From Euryarchaeota archaeon UBA495 (GTDB lineage Archaea > Thermoplasmatota > Poseidoniia > Poseidoniales > Poseidoniaceae): a stretch of DNA of 48,578 bases. Every line of letters begins with the position of its first letter. Position 1 is the first letter of the stretch. The stretch spans positions 1 through 48,578 of the forward strand of contig DALQ01000102.1 in assembly GCA_002496845.1 (NCBI GenBank), written 5' to 3'. The position numbers and the translations under genes were made by a program. The notes beneath the pieces are model-generated. The model searched no databases. It saw nothing but the letters and a program-made list of their open reading frames with translations, and had not been told where the DNA came from. Below, piece by piece: positions 32,365 through 40,776 of this stretch.

Positions 32365-32781
32365 TCAGAGGAGTTTCAATTCCCCCGTCAATCGGTCGAT
32401 CAGCGAAGCTTCGGCCGGACCAATCGCCACCACGGTTAGCGAGCCGCTCGGAATCTGGGTGTGCCCTGCATCTCGGATGGCTGCTGTTGGGAGCCCTGCC
32501 GCCTTCGCTTGCTTCTCCATCTCAAGCAGGTGTTCCGCATCGTCTCCTTTGACGCACACCTTCCGTTGGCCTGTGGCCAACCATGCTTCAAGCCGCCCCC
32601 GGTCTTTCTCCCGGACGCCTGTCATGGCACTGATGCTCGCGTGACCAACCTGTGCGGCGATTTTCCCCTTTCCCATCTTCAGGCCGTGGTTCACCACGAG
32701 CACCAATTTGCACGCTTCCTTGGGCAGCGGTCCCGAGGGTGGGGGGGCCGTCCAGCGGTGAAGCCAACTGCGGAGGCCCAT
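32365..32781 (-). CDS. pth2: Peptidyl-tRNA hydrolase Pth2, copy 2
   Basis: The 138-residue product is a canonical Pth2. CKLVLVVNHGLKMGKGKIAA with QVGHASISA gives the complete catalytic K-G-K-x-AAQ-x-x-H motif. QRKVCVKGDDAEHLLEMEKQ, then AAGLPTAAIRDAGHTQIPSG and SLTVVAIGPAEASLIDRLTG and ELKLL, match archaeal and human Pth2 closely. An N-terminal extension of about 23 residues (MGLRSWLHRWTAPPPSGPLP) precedes the domain. ATG at 32781 is chosen because it leaves 75 bp for divergent promoters before the threonine aldolase gene; ATG at 32832 is possible. This copy is closer to the consensus than copy 1 and is likelier to be the housekeeping enzyme. Confidence 0.9.
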   Translation of the reverse strand: MGLRSWLHRWTAPPPSGPLPKEACKLVLVVNHGLKMGKGKIAAQVGHASISAMTGVREKDRGRLEAWLATGQRKVCVKGDDAEHLLEMEKQAKAAGLPTAAIRDAGHTQIPSGSLTVVAIGPAEASLIDRLTGELKLL

Positions 32782-32856
32782 GCACAGGCCTTCTGCGTAA
32801 GGGCATGGAGTTGTCGCCGCCGGACCGTTCATGGCACAGGCCTTCGTGGGTGCATC

Positions 32857-33903
32857 ATGCGCCACTGGCCGAACGACCGCATCGACCTCCGAAGCGACAC
32901 GGTCACACAACCCACTCCGGCCATGCGTGAAGCGATGGCTGCCGCGCCCGTCGGCGATGACGTGTACGGCGAAGATCCCACCGTGCTCGAACTTGAGCGC
33001 CGGATGGCCTCCGCGTGTGGGATGGATGCCGCCCTCTTCTTGCCTTCAGGAACCATGGCGAACGCCGTGGCCGTTCGCACGCACACGCGCCCAGGGGACG
33101 AAATCATCCTCGAACGGGAAGCCCACATCTACCTCTACGAAGGTGGCGGGTTTGCGGCATTGTCCGGATGTTCCGTGGCCTTTGTTGACGGCGATCGGGG
33201 CCGGATGGCTCCGGAACATGTTCGAGCGGCCGTCAGGAAAGCAGATGGTTCTGGAAGCCACTTTCCAGATGGGCGGCTCATTTGCATTGAGAACACGTCC
33301 AACCGTGGAGGCGGATCATGCTACGCCCTCGATGATCTGGATGCCATCGCGGCGGTGGGCCGCGACACTGGATGCGCCTTGCACGTCGACGGGGCGCGAT
33401 TGATGAACGCCGTGGTGGCCACGGGAATTCCTGCAGAACGCTTGCTTCGCGGATGGGACAGCGTGGCCATTTGCCTCTCAAAGGGCTTGGGCGCTCCCAT
33501 GGGTTCCATGTTGGTGGGCGGTGCGGACTTCATCGCTCGCTCGCATCGGTGGCGCAAGATGTTCGGAGGGGGCATGCGTCAAGTGGGCATCGTGGCTGCT
33601 GCAGGTTTGCACGCCCTTGAGCATCACGTGGAACGATTGGCCGAAGACCACCAGCGGGCTCGACGGATTGCTGAGGCTCTGTCCCAACACCCACGCGGGC
33701 AGGTTGACCTTGCGGGTGTGGAGACGAACATGGTCTATTTTGGCGTCGAAGGATGGACTGGTCAAGAGACGCTTGAGCACCTGGCCTCGCACGGCATCGA
33801 CGTGCTCACTCTGAACGAAGGAACGTGCCGCATGGTCATCCACCTTCACGTGACCGATGAGGACGTGCACCACGTTCTTTCGGCCATCTCTGCCATTCCC
33901 TGA
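32857..33903 (+). CDS. ltaE: Low-specificity L-threonine aldolase
   Basis: This PLP enzyme splits L-threonine or L-allo-threonine into glycine and acetaldehyde. The 348-residue chain shows IDLRSDTVTQPTPAMREAMA at the N terminus. GDDVYGEDPTVLELE and ALFLPSGTMANAVAV follow, then IENTSNRGGGSCYALDDL. HVDGARLMNAVVATG and VAICLSKGLGAPMGSMLVGG hold the PLP lysine at Lys209. RWRKMFGGGMRQVGIVAAAG matches the family, and the end is the small C-terminal domain. All catalytic residues seem present. It is divergent from pth2 copy 2 and followed 46 bp later by a secreted thioredoxin-like gene. Confidence 0.95.
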   Translation: MRHWPNDRIDLRSDTVTQPTPAMREAMAAAPVGDDVYGEDPTVLELERRMASACGMDAALFLPSGTMANAVAVRTHTRPGDEIILEREAHIYLYEGGGFAALSGCSVAFVDGDRGRMAPEHVRAAVRKADGSGSHFPDGRLICIENTSNRGGGSCYALDDLDAIAAVGRDTGCALHVDGARLMNAVVATGIPAERLLRGWDSVAICLSKGLGAPMGSMLVGGADFIARSHRWRKMFGGGMRQVGIVAAAGLHALEHHVERLAEDHQRARRIAEALSQHPRGQVDLAGVETNMVYFGVEGWTGQETLEHLASHGIDVLTLNEGTCRMVIHLHVTDEDVHHVLSAISAIP

Positions 33904-33949
33904 CTCGGCCAAGTGGAAGGTTGAAGTCGCGAGCATCAAGTCCTCTCTC

Positions 33950-34870
33950 ATGCGCCGCGTCGCTTTGCTTCTGGCCGCTTTGCTCGTGCTGCTTCCGCTG
34001 AACGTCCAAGCCGGCACCCCAGTTGCGGTCGACGATGGAGCGGTGTTTGGCAGCCACGGGGGGGCCGTCTCATCGGCCAATTCCAGCACCCTCGCCTCCT
34101 TGTCTGATTTGAACCCAGTGTTGGAGGACTACACTGCAACGTGGTGCACCAACTGCGTCGACGTGGAGCATGCGTTGGAAGACTTGGTCGCGGAACGTGG
34201 AGGGCAGATTTTCGCTTTTCATCGCTCAATCGGTGAGACCGAGGACCCCTTTGGTACCGAAACCCTCGACCAACGTTGGGAAGAGCGCTACGACCGCCGT
34301 GCACCGCCAACGGTGGTCTTCAACGGCACCACCTACGTCATCGGGAGCGTGCCAGCAGGTGACAGCCTGTTGGACGATTACCGTGCTCTGGCCAACCAAA
34401 GCCTCGGGCTTCCTGCCATGTCGTCCAGCCACTTCACGTGGACTGCAGCACAAGGCGGCAGCACCACCGTCACGTGGGATGTGAACTTGCCCCTGAGTGA
34501 GGCATGGGCCGGGCACACGTTTGGGCTTGAAGTCTGGGTCGTCGAGACCACCGCAAATTACCCACAAGGCAGCAACGGCCAAGGCGATTACCCCCACATC
34601 GTTCGCAGCATCACGGCGGTCGATCAAGTGGTTTGGAATGAAGTTACGGTGCTTCAGGGCAGCACAGCTCTGGCGCTTCCCACAGCGTTTGACGGCGATG
34701 ATCTCGAGGTTCATCTGGTCCATACGCTGTCCCCGCCCGAAGAACCCGACGAGGTTGAGGACGTCCCGCTGCCTGCGGAATCCAAAGAACGCACGATACC
34801 TGCTCCAGGAGCAGGATTGGCCTTGTTCGCTTTCGCGGCCGCGGCTCGACGCAGAGCCCTCAATCCCTGA
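33950..34870 (+). CDS. Secreted thioredoxin-fold protein with PGF-CTERM-like C terminus
   Basis: The 306-residue protein has a signal peptide (MRRVALLLAALLVLLPLNVQA). A thioredoxin-like domain contains YTATWCTNCVDVEHAL, with the redox pair Cys66-Thr-Asn-Cys69. APPTVVFNGTTYVIGSV carries the cis-Pro region. A second beta-rich region of about 110 residues includes TTVTWDVNLPLSEAWAGHTF and DDLEVHLVHTLSPP. The C terminus is a Pro/Glu-rich linker, then PAPGAGLALFAFAAAARRRA. That tripartite pattern (PG motif, short hydrophobic helix, Arg cluster) is like archaeosortase-processed PGF-CTERM signals. An exported disulfide reductase or isomerase attached to the cell surface is inferred. The 3' end overlaps the convergent zinc-ribbon gene by 11 bp. 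Confidence 0.82.
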   Translation: MRRVALLLAALLVLLPLNVQAGTPVAVDDGAVFGSHGGAVSSANSSTLASLSDLNPVLEDYTATWCTNCVDVEHALEDLVAERGGQIFAFHRSIGETEDPFGTETLDQRWEERYDRRAPPTVVFNGTTYVIGSVPAGDSLLDDYRALANQSLGLPAMSSSHFTWTAAQGGSTTVTWDVNLPLSEAWAGHTFGLEVWVVETTANYPQGSNGQGDYPHIVRSITAVDQVVWNEVTVLQGSTALALPTAFDGDDLEVHLVHTLSPPEEPDEVEDVPLPAESKERTIPAPGAGLALFAFAAAARRRALNP

Positions 34871-37118
34871 GGTCTTCTCGAAGACGCCAATCGTTGAGCA
34901 TCCCTTCGTCAATGAACTCCTCACGGGGGTAGTTCCACCACCAAGGGACATCGCCTTGGGCCCCGATTCGATGCTGCCATCGGTTCAATTCCCGGGCCAG
35001 TCGAGCTTGTGCGCCACGGGGCCAACGACGTCGGCGTACGAAATGGAGGGGATCGTCACCTTCGCCCCACCCGGCGAACCGCAGCAATCGACGGAGGAAT
35101 TGGTGCTCTCGATGGTTGCGCACCGTGAATTGGAAGCCGGTTGGCAATTCCACGTGGTAGGGCGTTCCAGCGCCCAAACGTACTTCGCGCCCAAACCCCG
35201 AACGACCCAAAATCGTCCACACGCGTGCATACAGATCTCGAATCCGCAACGGCGCATCACGGATGTCTTGCCGCTGTTCACGTGGCCCCGCATCGTCGCG
35301 AATGTGCACCCGGCCCCGAAGGGCGGCGAAACCTTGCATGGGATTGACGTCCTGCAGCCCCTGGTTGAGGACTTCGTTCATGTTACGCTCAACCCTCTCG
35401 CCCAAGCCCAGCCCGTCCATGTGTTCACGCATCAAACGTTGGAACCGGCCGGGGACCCCATTGTAGCCTCCAGCAGGGGGGTTCAACCACGCATGATGTC
35501 GCTGACGCCGTTGCCGTCCGTCCAAGGTGGCATCAATCCATGCTTGGACGTACTTCTGCTGGTTCAGGACGGTGCCATTTTGCGCGTTTGTTCCACTGTA
35601 CCAGCGTGGATGAAACGTACGGCGCTGACCTGTCTCAGCAGGTTCGAACCAGGGCAATGCTTCGCTCAACGCTCGATCATCAACGGGCTCATTGTCCCTT
35701 TCGTAGGCAGGCGACATGGTGTGCATGAAGCGATTCAACGGTTCGATGGTCGCGGACGTGCCCACGTCGTCGAGGAGGGCCAACACCACCGAAGCAAGCA
35801 CGTCACCCAGCGGGAGGGACGGGCTTGTACGGTCCTCGGTGATGCACAAGGGTGGCTCGATGGGGCGGCCCTGTCCATCGATTCCTCGCACCACAAAGGG
35901 CGCCATGTGGGCTCCAGGACGAACTTGCATCTCGTATCCGTGGCCAAAGCGACCCCGGATGAGCAAGCGCTCGCCTTCGACGTGGGTTCGTGCCCTGTAT
36001 TGGTTCAAGACGTCGCGCAGCAGCACAATGGAACGGGCGAGGGCAGGAGCCACCTCGTTGCGCTCCTCGCCGTTCCATGCGACGGCAAAAGCGTGCAAGC
36101 GTGCTCGCTCTTCCGACCAAGGCGGAGCGAGCATCCAAGCGAACAGCCACGCCCAAAGCCGCGGATCGCGCGGGACCTTGATCGTCAAAACATCCCCTCC
36201 TCTCGCGAGGCGAGCGACCCTGAACGACATGCGTCCTTGGTCACTGCTCAACGCCTGTGGAAGAGGCCGATGCCCCACTTCCTTGGTGGTGTTCCATGCG
36301 GTCACCCAGGGCTCAGATCGTCCTTCAGCAAGCCGTTGAGGTCGTTGACGAATGAGCTCGTTCAGGGCTTCCCGTTGTGGGCCTCTTGCTCCACGCCCCT
36401 GCCATCGCATCGGTGGGCTTTGATCAAAATCGGCGATCCAAAGGGACGTGACGTCGTCAAGTGGAGCATGCAGCCGCTTTAGGATGCTCAACCAACGTAG
36501 CATTGGTTGAACCGGGTGGGTTTCCTGAATCACGTGATGAGCGCCGAATCCCACAGGCTGCATAGGAACACGGATTCCGGGCCCTGAGACCGAAGCAGCG
36601 GCCATGGCCAGCCCAAGGAGATCCCACCCACGTCGGCTTGGACTGCACATCAGTTCCAGCACGTCTTTCCATGGAACTCGTGCAAAAGGACCTCGGCCGT
36701 CGATGAGCACCCCTTCGTCGGAAAACTGCACAAGTTGCCCTGTCTCCAGCGTGACGCCTTGAGCCAAAGCACGGTGATGCTCTGGCGCAAGATCCTCAGA
36801 AGTTCGTGCCGCCTTGGCCGCTTCCTCAAACGCCGCCTTGCCAGCGTGCCAGACGGCGATTGGGTCCATGCTCGGATCCTCCAGCCTGGCCCAATTTCCC
36901 GCCTCCAAAACCCAAGGCGCGTGCTTGAGATGTGCCCAGCGGGCCCGAGAAGACGTCATGCCTTGCAAGGTGTCACGGGCCTCACTCACCAAGGGCGGAC
37001 GCACCAGATCCAACCAACGGTGATCTCCAGTGGTTCGCAGGATCGAGGTGCACAAATCGCAGTATTGCTGCCCCTCGTGGTGTTCTGCCTGACAAATGGT
37101 GCAGGACGTCATGGCCAT
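34860..37118 (-). CDS. Large unrecognised protein with N-terminal zinc ribbon
   Basis: The 752-residue protein opens MAMTSCTICQAEHHEGQQYC followed by DLC, a CxxC...CxxC zinc ribbon. The remainder is rich in Trp, Arg and Pro and shows no catalytic motif I can name. Segments include VLELMCSPSRRGWDLLGLAM, WLFAWMLAPPWSEERARLHA, RSIVLLRDVLNQYRAR and VRNHREHQFLRRLLRFAGWG. The C-terminal part is very basic (RRRRWPRGAQARLARELNRW), which suggests nucleic-acid contact. There is no signal peptide or membrane helix. It is transcribed away from the addB-addA-like pair across only about 85 bp. A TTCAAAAG stretch near 37142 is placed as a TATA box for a leaderless start at 37118. The shared promoter region hints at a linked function, possibly as an accessory subunit. 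Function unknown. Confidence 0.78.
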   Translation of the reverse strand: MAMTSCTICQAEHHEGQQYCDLCTSILRTTGDHRWLDLVRPPLVSEARDTLQGMTSSRARWAHLKHAPWVLEAGNWARLEDPSMDPIAVWHAGKAAFEEAAKAARTSEDLAPEHHRALAQGVTLETGQLVQFSDEGVLIDGRGPFARVPWKDVLELMCSPSRRGWDLLGLAMAAASVSGPGIRVPMQPVGFGAHHVIQETHPVQPMLRWLSILKRLHAPLDDVTSLWIADFDQSPPMRWQGRGARGPQREALNELIRQRPQRLAEGRSEPWVTAWNTTKEVGHRPLPQALSSDQGRMSFRVARLARGGDVLTIKVPRDPRLWAWLFAWMLAPPWSEERARLHAFAVAWNGEERNEVAPALARSIVLLRDVLNQYRARTHVEGERLLIRGRFGHGYEMQVRPGAHMAPFVVRGIDGQGRPIEPPLCITEDRTSPSLPLGDVLASVVLALLDDVGTSATIEPLNRFMHTMSPAYERDNEPVDDRALSEALPWFEPAETGQRRTFHPRWYSGTNAQNGTVLNQQKYVQAWIDATLDGRQRRQRHHAWLNPPAGGYNGVPGRFQRLMREHMDGLGLGERVERNMNEVLNQGLQDVNPMQGFAALRGRVHIRDDAGPREQRQDIRDAPLRIRDLYARVWTILGRSGFGREVRLGAGTPYHVELPTGFQFTVRNHREHQFLRRLLRFAGWGEGDDPLHFVRRRRWPRGAQARLARELNRWQHRIGAQGDVPWWWNYPREEFIDEGMLNDWRLREDLRD

Positions 37119-37203
37119 CCAAGAGAATGGCGCATGACCTCTTTTGAACCAGCATCGATGGTTCCGCAAGGTGTTCAAGAACCCTGACCGGCCATCGGGT
37201 CGT

Positions 37204-40200
37204 ATGCCGTCCCTCGAGGTCGTCCCTTTCGGACCACCTCCCGCGTGGGTCGAAGAGGCAATGGCACAGGAGCACGTCTTGGTGGTCTGTGCAACCGAGG
37301 GCCAGCGTCGTCACCATCTCCGCCGTCTCGCTCTTGGCGGGGGTGCCGTGGACGCTTCTCGTTTGACCACGGTTGGACGGTTTTTGCGCCATCTACGCGC
37401 CGACGTCGGGTTGCCAGAGGCTCACAACGATCCTGCCTTGCATCTCTTGGCGTTGGATGCAGCTTGCCGAACGTTGGCCGAAGCTGGTGCTTTTTTGCTG
37501 CCGGCATCCACCTGGAGCATCGGCCGGACCGAACGCCTGCTCACGCTCCACGACCGTTTGGCCGAGGAAGGACTTGAGGGCCGAACATGGGATGACGACC
37601 CCGGCATGGCCCCCTTTTCTCAAGCCATCCAAGACGTGGAATCCGCCACGGGGAGGCTTCACCCTGGCTTGGTTTCACAGCACGTCACGGCCGCCCTTGA
37701 CGCACGACAGGGCGACGACCCACCGTTTGTGTTGGCCAATGTGCAGGGCATCCTGCTTCTCCCCGCCCCACCAGATCACGGGGGGTCTCAGGTCTCGTTG
37801 TTCAGGGCCGTGGAACGCTTTGTCGCCGTTCACGTGTTGCGAACGCCCGGGGCCATGCGCACCGGGTTTGGCGGAGCCATCCTCGAGGACGTTCATCCCA
37901 TCACGGCCGCAGAAGACGTGCCTGATTGGTTGCCGCCCCACCCTCCCTTCACCACGGAGGCGCGTGGTTGGGACGTCATCGATGAGCACGTCGAGCGCGT
38001 TCAACGTGTGGCCTTGCAGCGCCGAAGCCATGGCCCAATGGCCGCGATGGACCTCGTCGTCCAGCATCGGTTGGCCGGCCGCGAAGGTCCTGTGGTCATC
38101 GTTGACGCCGACGAAGGCCGTCGTGCCGCGATGGTGGCCGAATTGCAATCACACGGTTTGACCGTCAGCCATCGCTCATCTCTGACCCCCTCGCGCGCGG
38201 TCACTGGACTTCTCCGGGCCGCCAAAGCAGGGCTTGGGCCCGAGCAATGGAACGTTGAATCCCTCATCGCCTTGGCTGGAGGGGCTTCCATGGGCTTCGA
38301 CGTGGGCAAGGTCGAGGCCCTCCATCACCCGACCGAACCGACGTGGCAACCAAAGGGTCATGCAGACCTCCTCCGTACCGTCGCAAGGACGGCCCATCTC
38401 CGCGGCGGACATGGTGCATTGTGGCGCTGGCAACGCGTGCTTGGGTCCATGCGACCAGACCCTCACCGCGGCCGCGTGACTCAACAACGCCAACAGATCG
38501 AGGAAACCGCATGGTGGTTGGAGTCCATTGCAACCCTCTGGGCGCCCATTTCGGACGCCCTAGAAAGCGGGCCATTCTCCGGACCCATCACAGGCGCAGA
38601 ACTCCCTTTGCCCTCCCCACCAACCTCGGTGGTGGCTTGGGTTGACATGATGCTTGGAGCAGCCGATTGGGACATGCTCCGATCCCGTGCGTCACGCTTT
38701 GACGCCAGCGTGGCGGGCCTTCATCACCTGAAGGAACGGTTGTCTCTTGGCCTCGAACCGTCTGCGGTCGGGCCCCGTGCGATGGATGCACTCGAACGCC
38801 TGGTTGCTCACCCCCCGGGTCCAGTCTTGGGCACGGAAGGGACCGATGTGATCGTCGCGGCCCCAGAGGAGGCGCTTGGACGACCGAGCGGACTGACCGT
38901 TCTTGCAGGTCTTGATGACGAGGCGTGGTCCATGCGCCGTTCGGATTTGCCATGGTGCGACCGAGCCAGCCGCGTGAGCCTTGGCCTCTTTGATGGGGAC
39001 CTTCCTATCCGACGTGGGCGCCACGTCCTGGGCCAGCTTGTGGCTTCTTCCACATTCGTGGTTGTGTTTGACTCCTCGGCGGAAGATGGAGCAGGCCCGT
39101 CTCCTCCGCTGGCAGAATGGTTGCTTCACGTGCGCCGGAACGGCCATTGGAACAGCATCAACTCAGCACGTCCGGCATGGCTTGCCTTGGGCGAGGAACC
39201 CGATGTGCACGGATTATGGGTCACGGATTCCGACGGCACGCTGTCACCACGGCCCGGAGGTTTTCGCAACGGGCATGCAGGCCGAGCAGGGCGCCGACGC
39301 AGGGACCATCGGCAACGAACAGGCTTGGATCTTGACGCTGGGCGAGGCGTGCCCCTGCCCGTGAACCGTGGTGCATTGCTCGCCTCGGCCGCCCCCAATG
39401 TGCTGCAGGACCGGGCCCGGCGCCAACCAGAACTCCAAGCGTTGGAAACGGGCGAGGTCTTGCCTTGGTCGCAAGCCGCTCGTTTGCAAACCACCTCGCG
39501 GCTGAACCTCCGTCCTACACCATCGGCGGTCGGGAAAGCAAGGAAAGTCGCCCTGCAGGACAATTGGCCTCACTTGGGTGTGCGGTTGAACGGCAATGTT
39601 GTGTCCGTCACCCTCGACCCCCGTCCCCTGGCCCCACCACTGTTAGGCGACGGGGATTTGCATGACGTGACGGGAGGCAACGGACCTGGCCGAGAGGCCG
39701 CCTCGTGGTCGCCAAGCCGTTTGCAAGCATGGGTGGCTTGCCCCCGGAGGGCTTGGCTGGAGCAAGCGTTCCGTGTGACCGGCGAAGACCGGGGGGCCGA
39801 AGACGTGGATCGCAGAGAACAAGGGGACCTCGTTCATCGGTTTGAGGAGGCTTCGATGCGTGCCTTCGGCACGTGGTCTGACGAAGGATGGCGCACGTCT
39901 CCCTCGGTCCCGTTTGCCCCTGAAGACCTGGACGCCCACTGGCTTTCCGTCGTTGCTGAGGTTTTCGAACAAACGCCTTGGCTGGGGCGCACCGACGCCG
40001 TGGCCACGCACCGACGTCGTGCTGCCATGGGCGATGCTCCTTCTGGGGCGACCACACCGGGGCCATCGACCACGCCGGACGGAGAACTGGGCCGCTTGCT
40101 GCTCGCCGATGCTGGATTGTCCGGCGTGGCGCCCATCGCTGCGGAATGGGCCATCGTCAACGGCGAAGGGGAGGTTCCAGAGGTGATCTTCAACGAAGGC

Positions 40201-40776
40201 ATGGAGCCACAACCGCTTCGTTGCAGGATCGACCGTGCCGACGAAGTGCTTCTTGACGAAGCACGCCGCAAGCGTGCAGTGGAGGCAGGATTGCTGGGGG
40301 AGGATGGACCGGAACGACTCGTCATTCTCCGCGACGTCAAGAGCGTCGTAGGGCCCGAACGTTCGAAGGTCCAAGACCGCCATCTTCGGGCCTTGTACGA
40401 CGAAGTTCAACTCGCGGCCTACGCCTTGGCATGGGAAGCAGCACGACCGCGGGACAGGGTCGTGGGCGTTGGCATCTCCTCCGTGGGATCAGACACCTTC
40501 CATCACGTGGAACTGGACACCGCGTGGGCCGAGGTGCTCGATGGGATGGACCTGGGTCTTGTGACCGCTCATCTTTGGCAAACCCACCCTGCTGCGCTTC
40601 GGGACGGAACCCCATGTTCCCCCTTCCGTCGTTGGTTGGAAGAGCGGGCCTTGACCATGGCACGAGCGGTGAATGCCTCTGCTGAAGGTCAGGTGAATCC
40701 CACGCCCTCCAAAGCGTGCTCGTCGTGTTCGGTGGCCTCAGCCTGCGGCGTGGCCTTCCTTGGAGGTGGTCGCTGA
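37204..40776 (+). CDS. AddB-like nuclease subunit with degenerate motor domain
   Basis: The 1190-residue product has the AddB layout. The N-terminal region, where AddB carries Walker A, reads VLVVCATEGQRRHHLRRLAL and has no G-x-x-x-x-G-K-(S/T), so the motor half appears not to bind ATP. A mid-region retains helicase-like strands (VIVAAPEEALGRPSGLTVLA, then GLDDEAWSM). The C terminus is a PD-(D/E)XK nuclease. LQAWVACPRRAWLEQAF holds Cys846 and QGDLVHRFEEAS carries the His. RIDRADEV has Asp1010, ILRDVKSV has Asp1044 and Lys1046, and YDEVQLAAYALAW follows. Cys1172-x2-Cys1175-x5-Cys1181 with Cys846 reproduces the AddB 4Fe-4S spacing. ATG at 37204 is preferred over TTG at 37144. The stop overlaps the addA-like ATG (TGATG), so translation is coupled. 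Confidence 0.85.
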   Translation: MPSLEVVPFGPPPAWVEEAMAQEHVLVVCATEGQRRHHLRRLALGGGAVDASRLTTVGRFLRHLRADVGLPEAHNDPALHLLALDAACRTLAEAGAFLLPASTWSIGRTERLLTLHDRLAEEGLEGRTWDDDPGMAPFSQAIQDVESATGRLHPGLVSQHVTAALDARQGDDPPFVLANVQGILLLPAPPDHGGSQVSLFRAVERFVAVHVLRTPGAMRTGFGGAILEDVHPITAAEDVPDWLPPHPPFTTEARGWDVIDEHVERVQRVALQRRSHGPMAAMDLVVQHRLAGREGPVVIVDADEGRRAAMVAELQSHGLTVSHRSSLTPSRAVTGLLRAAKAGLGPEQWNVESLIALAGGASMGFDVGKVEALHHPTEPTWQPKGHADLLRTVARTAHLRGGHGALWRWQRVLGSMRPDPHRGRVTQQRQQIEETAWWLESIATLWAPISDALESGPFSGPITGAELPLPSPPTSVVAWVDMMLGAADWDMLRSRASRFDASVAGLHHLKERLSLGLEPSAVGPRAMDALERLVAHPPGPVLGTEGTDVIVAAPEEALGRPSGLTVLAGLDDEAWSMRRSDLPWCDRASRVSLGLFDGDLPIRRGRHVLGQLVASSTFVVVFDSSAEDGAGPSPPLAEWLLHVRRNGHWNSINSARPAWLALGEEPDVHGLWVTDSDGTLSPRPGGFRNGHAGRAGRRRRDHRQRTGLDLDAGRGVPLPVNRGALLASAAPNVLQDRARRQPELQALETGEVLPWSQAARLQTTSRLNLRPTPSAVGKARKVALQDNWPHLGVRLNGNVVSVTLDPRPLAPPLLGDGDLHDVTGGNGPGREAASWSPSRLQAWVACPRRAWLEQAFRVTGEDRGAEDVDRREQGDLVHRFEEASMRAFGTWSDEGWRTSPSVPFAPEDLDAHWLSVVAEVFEQTPWLGRTDAVATHRRRAAMGDAPSGATTPGPSTTPDGELGRLLLADAGLSGVAPIAAEWAIVNGEGEVPEVIFNEGMEPQPLRCRIDRADEVLLDEARRKRAVEAGLLGEDGPERLVILRDVKSVVGPERSKVQDRHLRALYDEVQLAAYALAWEAARPRDRVVGVGISSVGSDTFHHVELDTAWAEVLDGMDLGLVTAHLWQTHPAALRDGTPCSPFRRWLEERALTMARAVNASAEGQVNPTPSKACSSCSVASACGVAFLGGGR

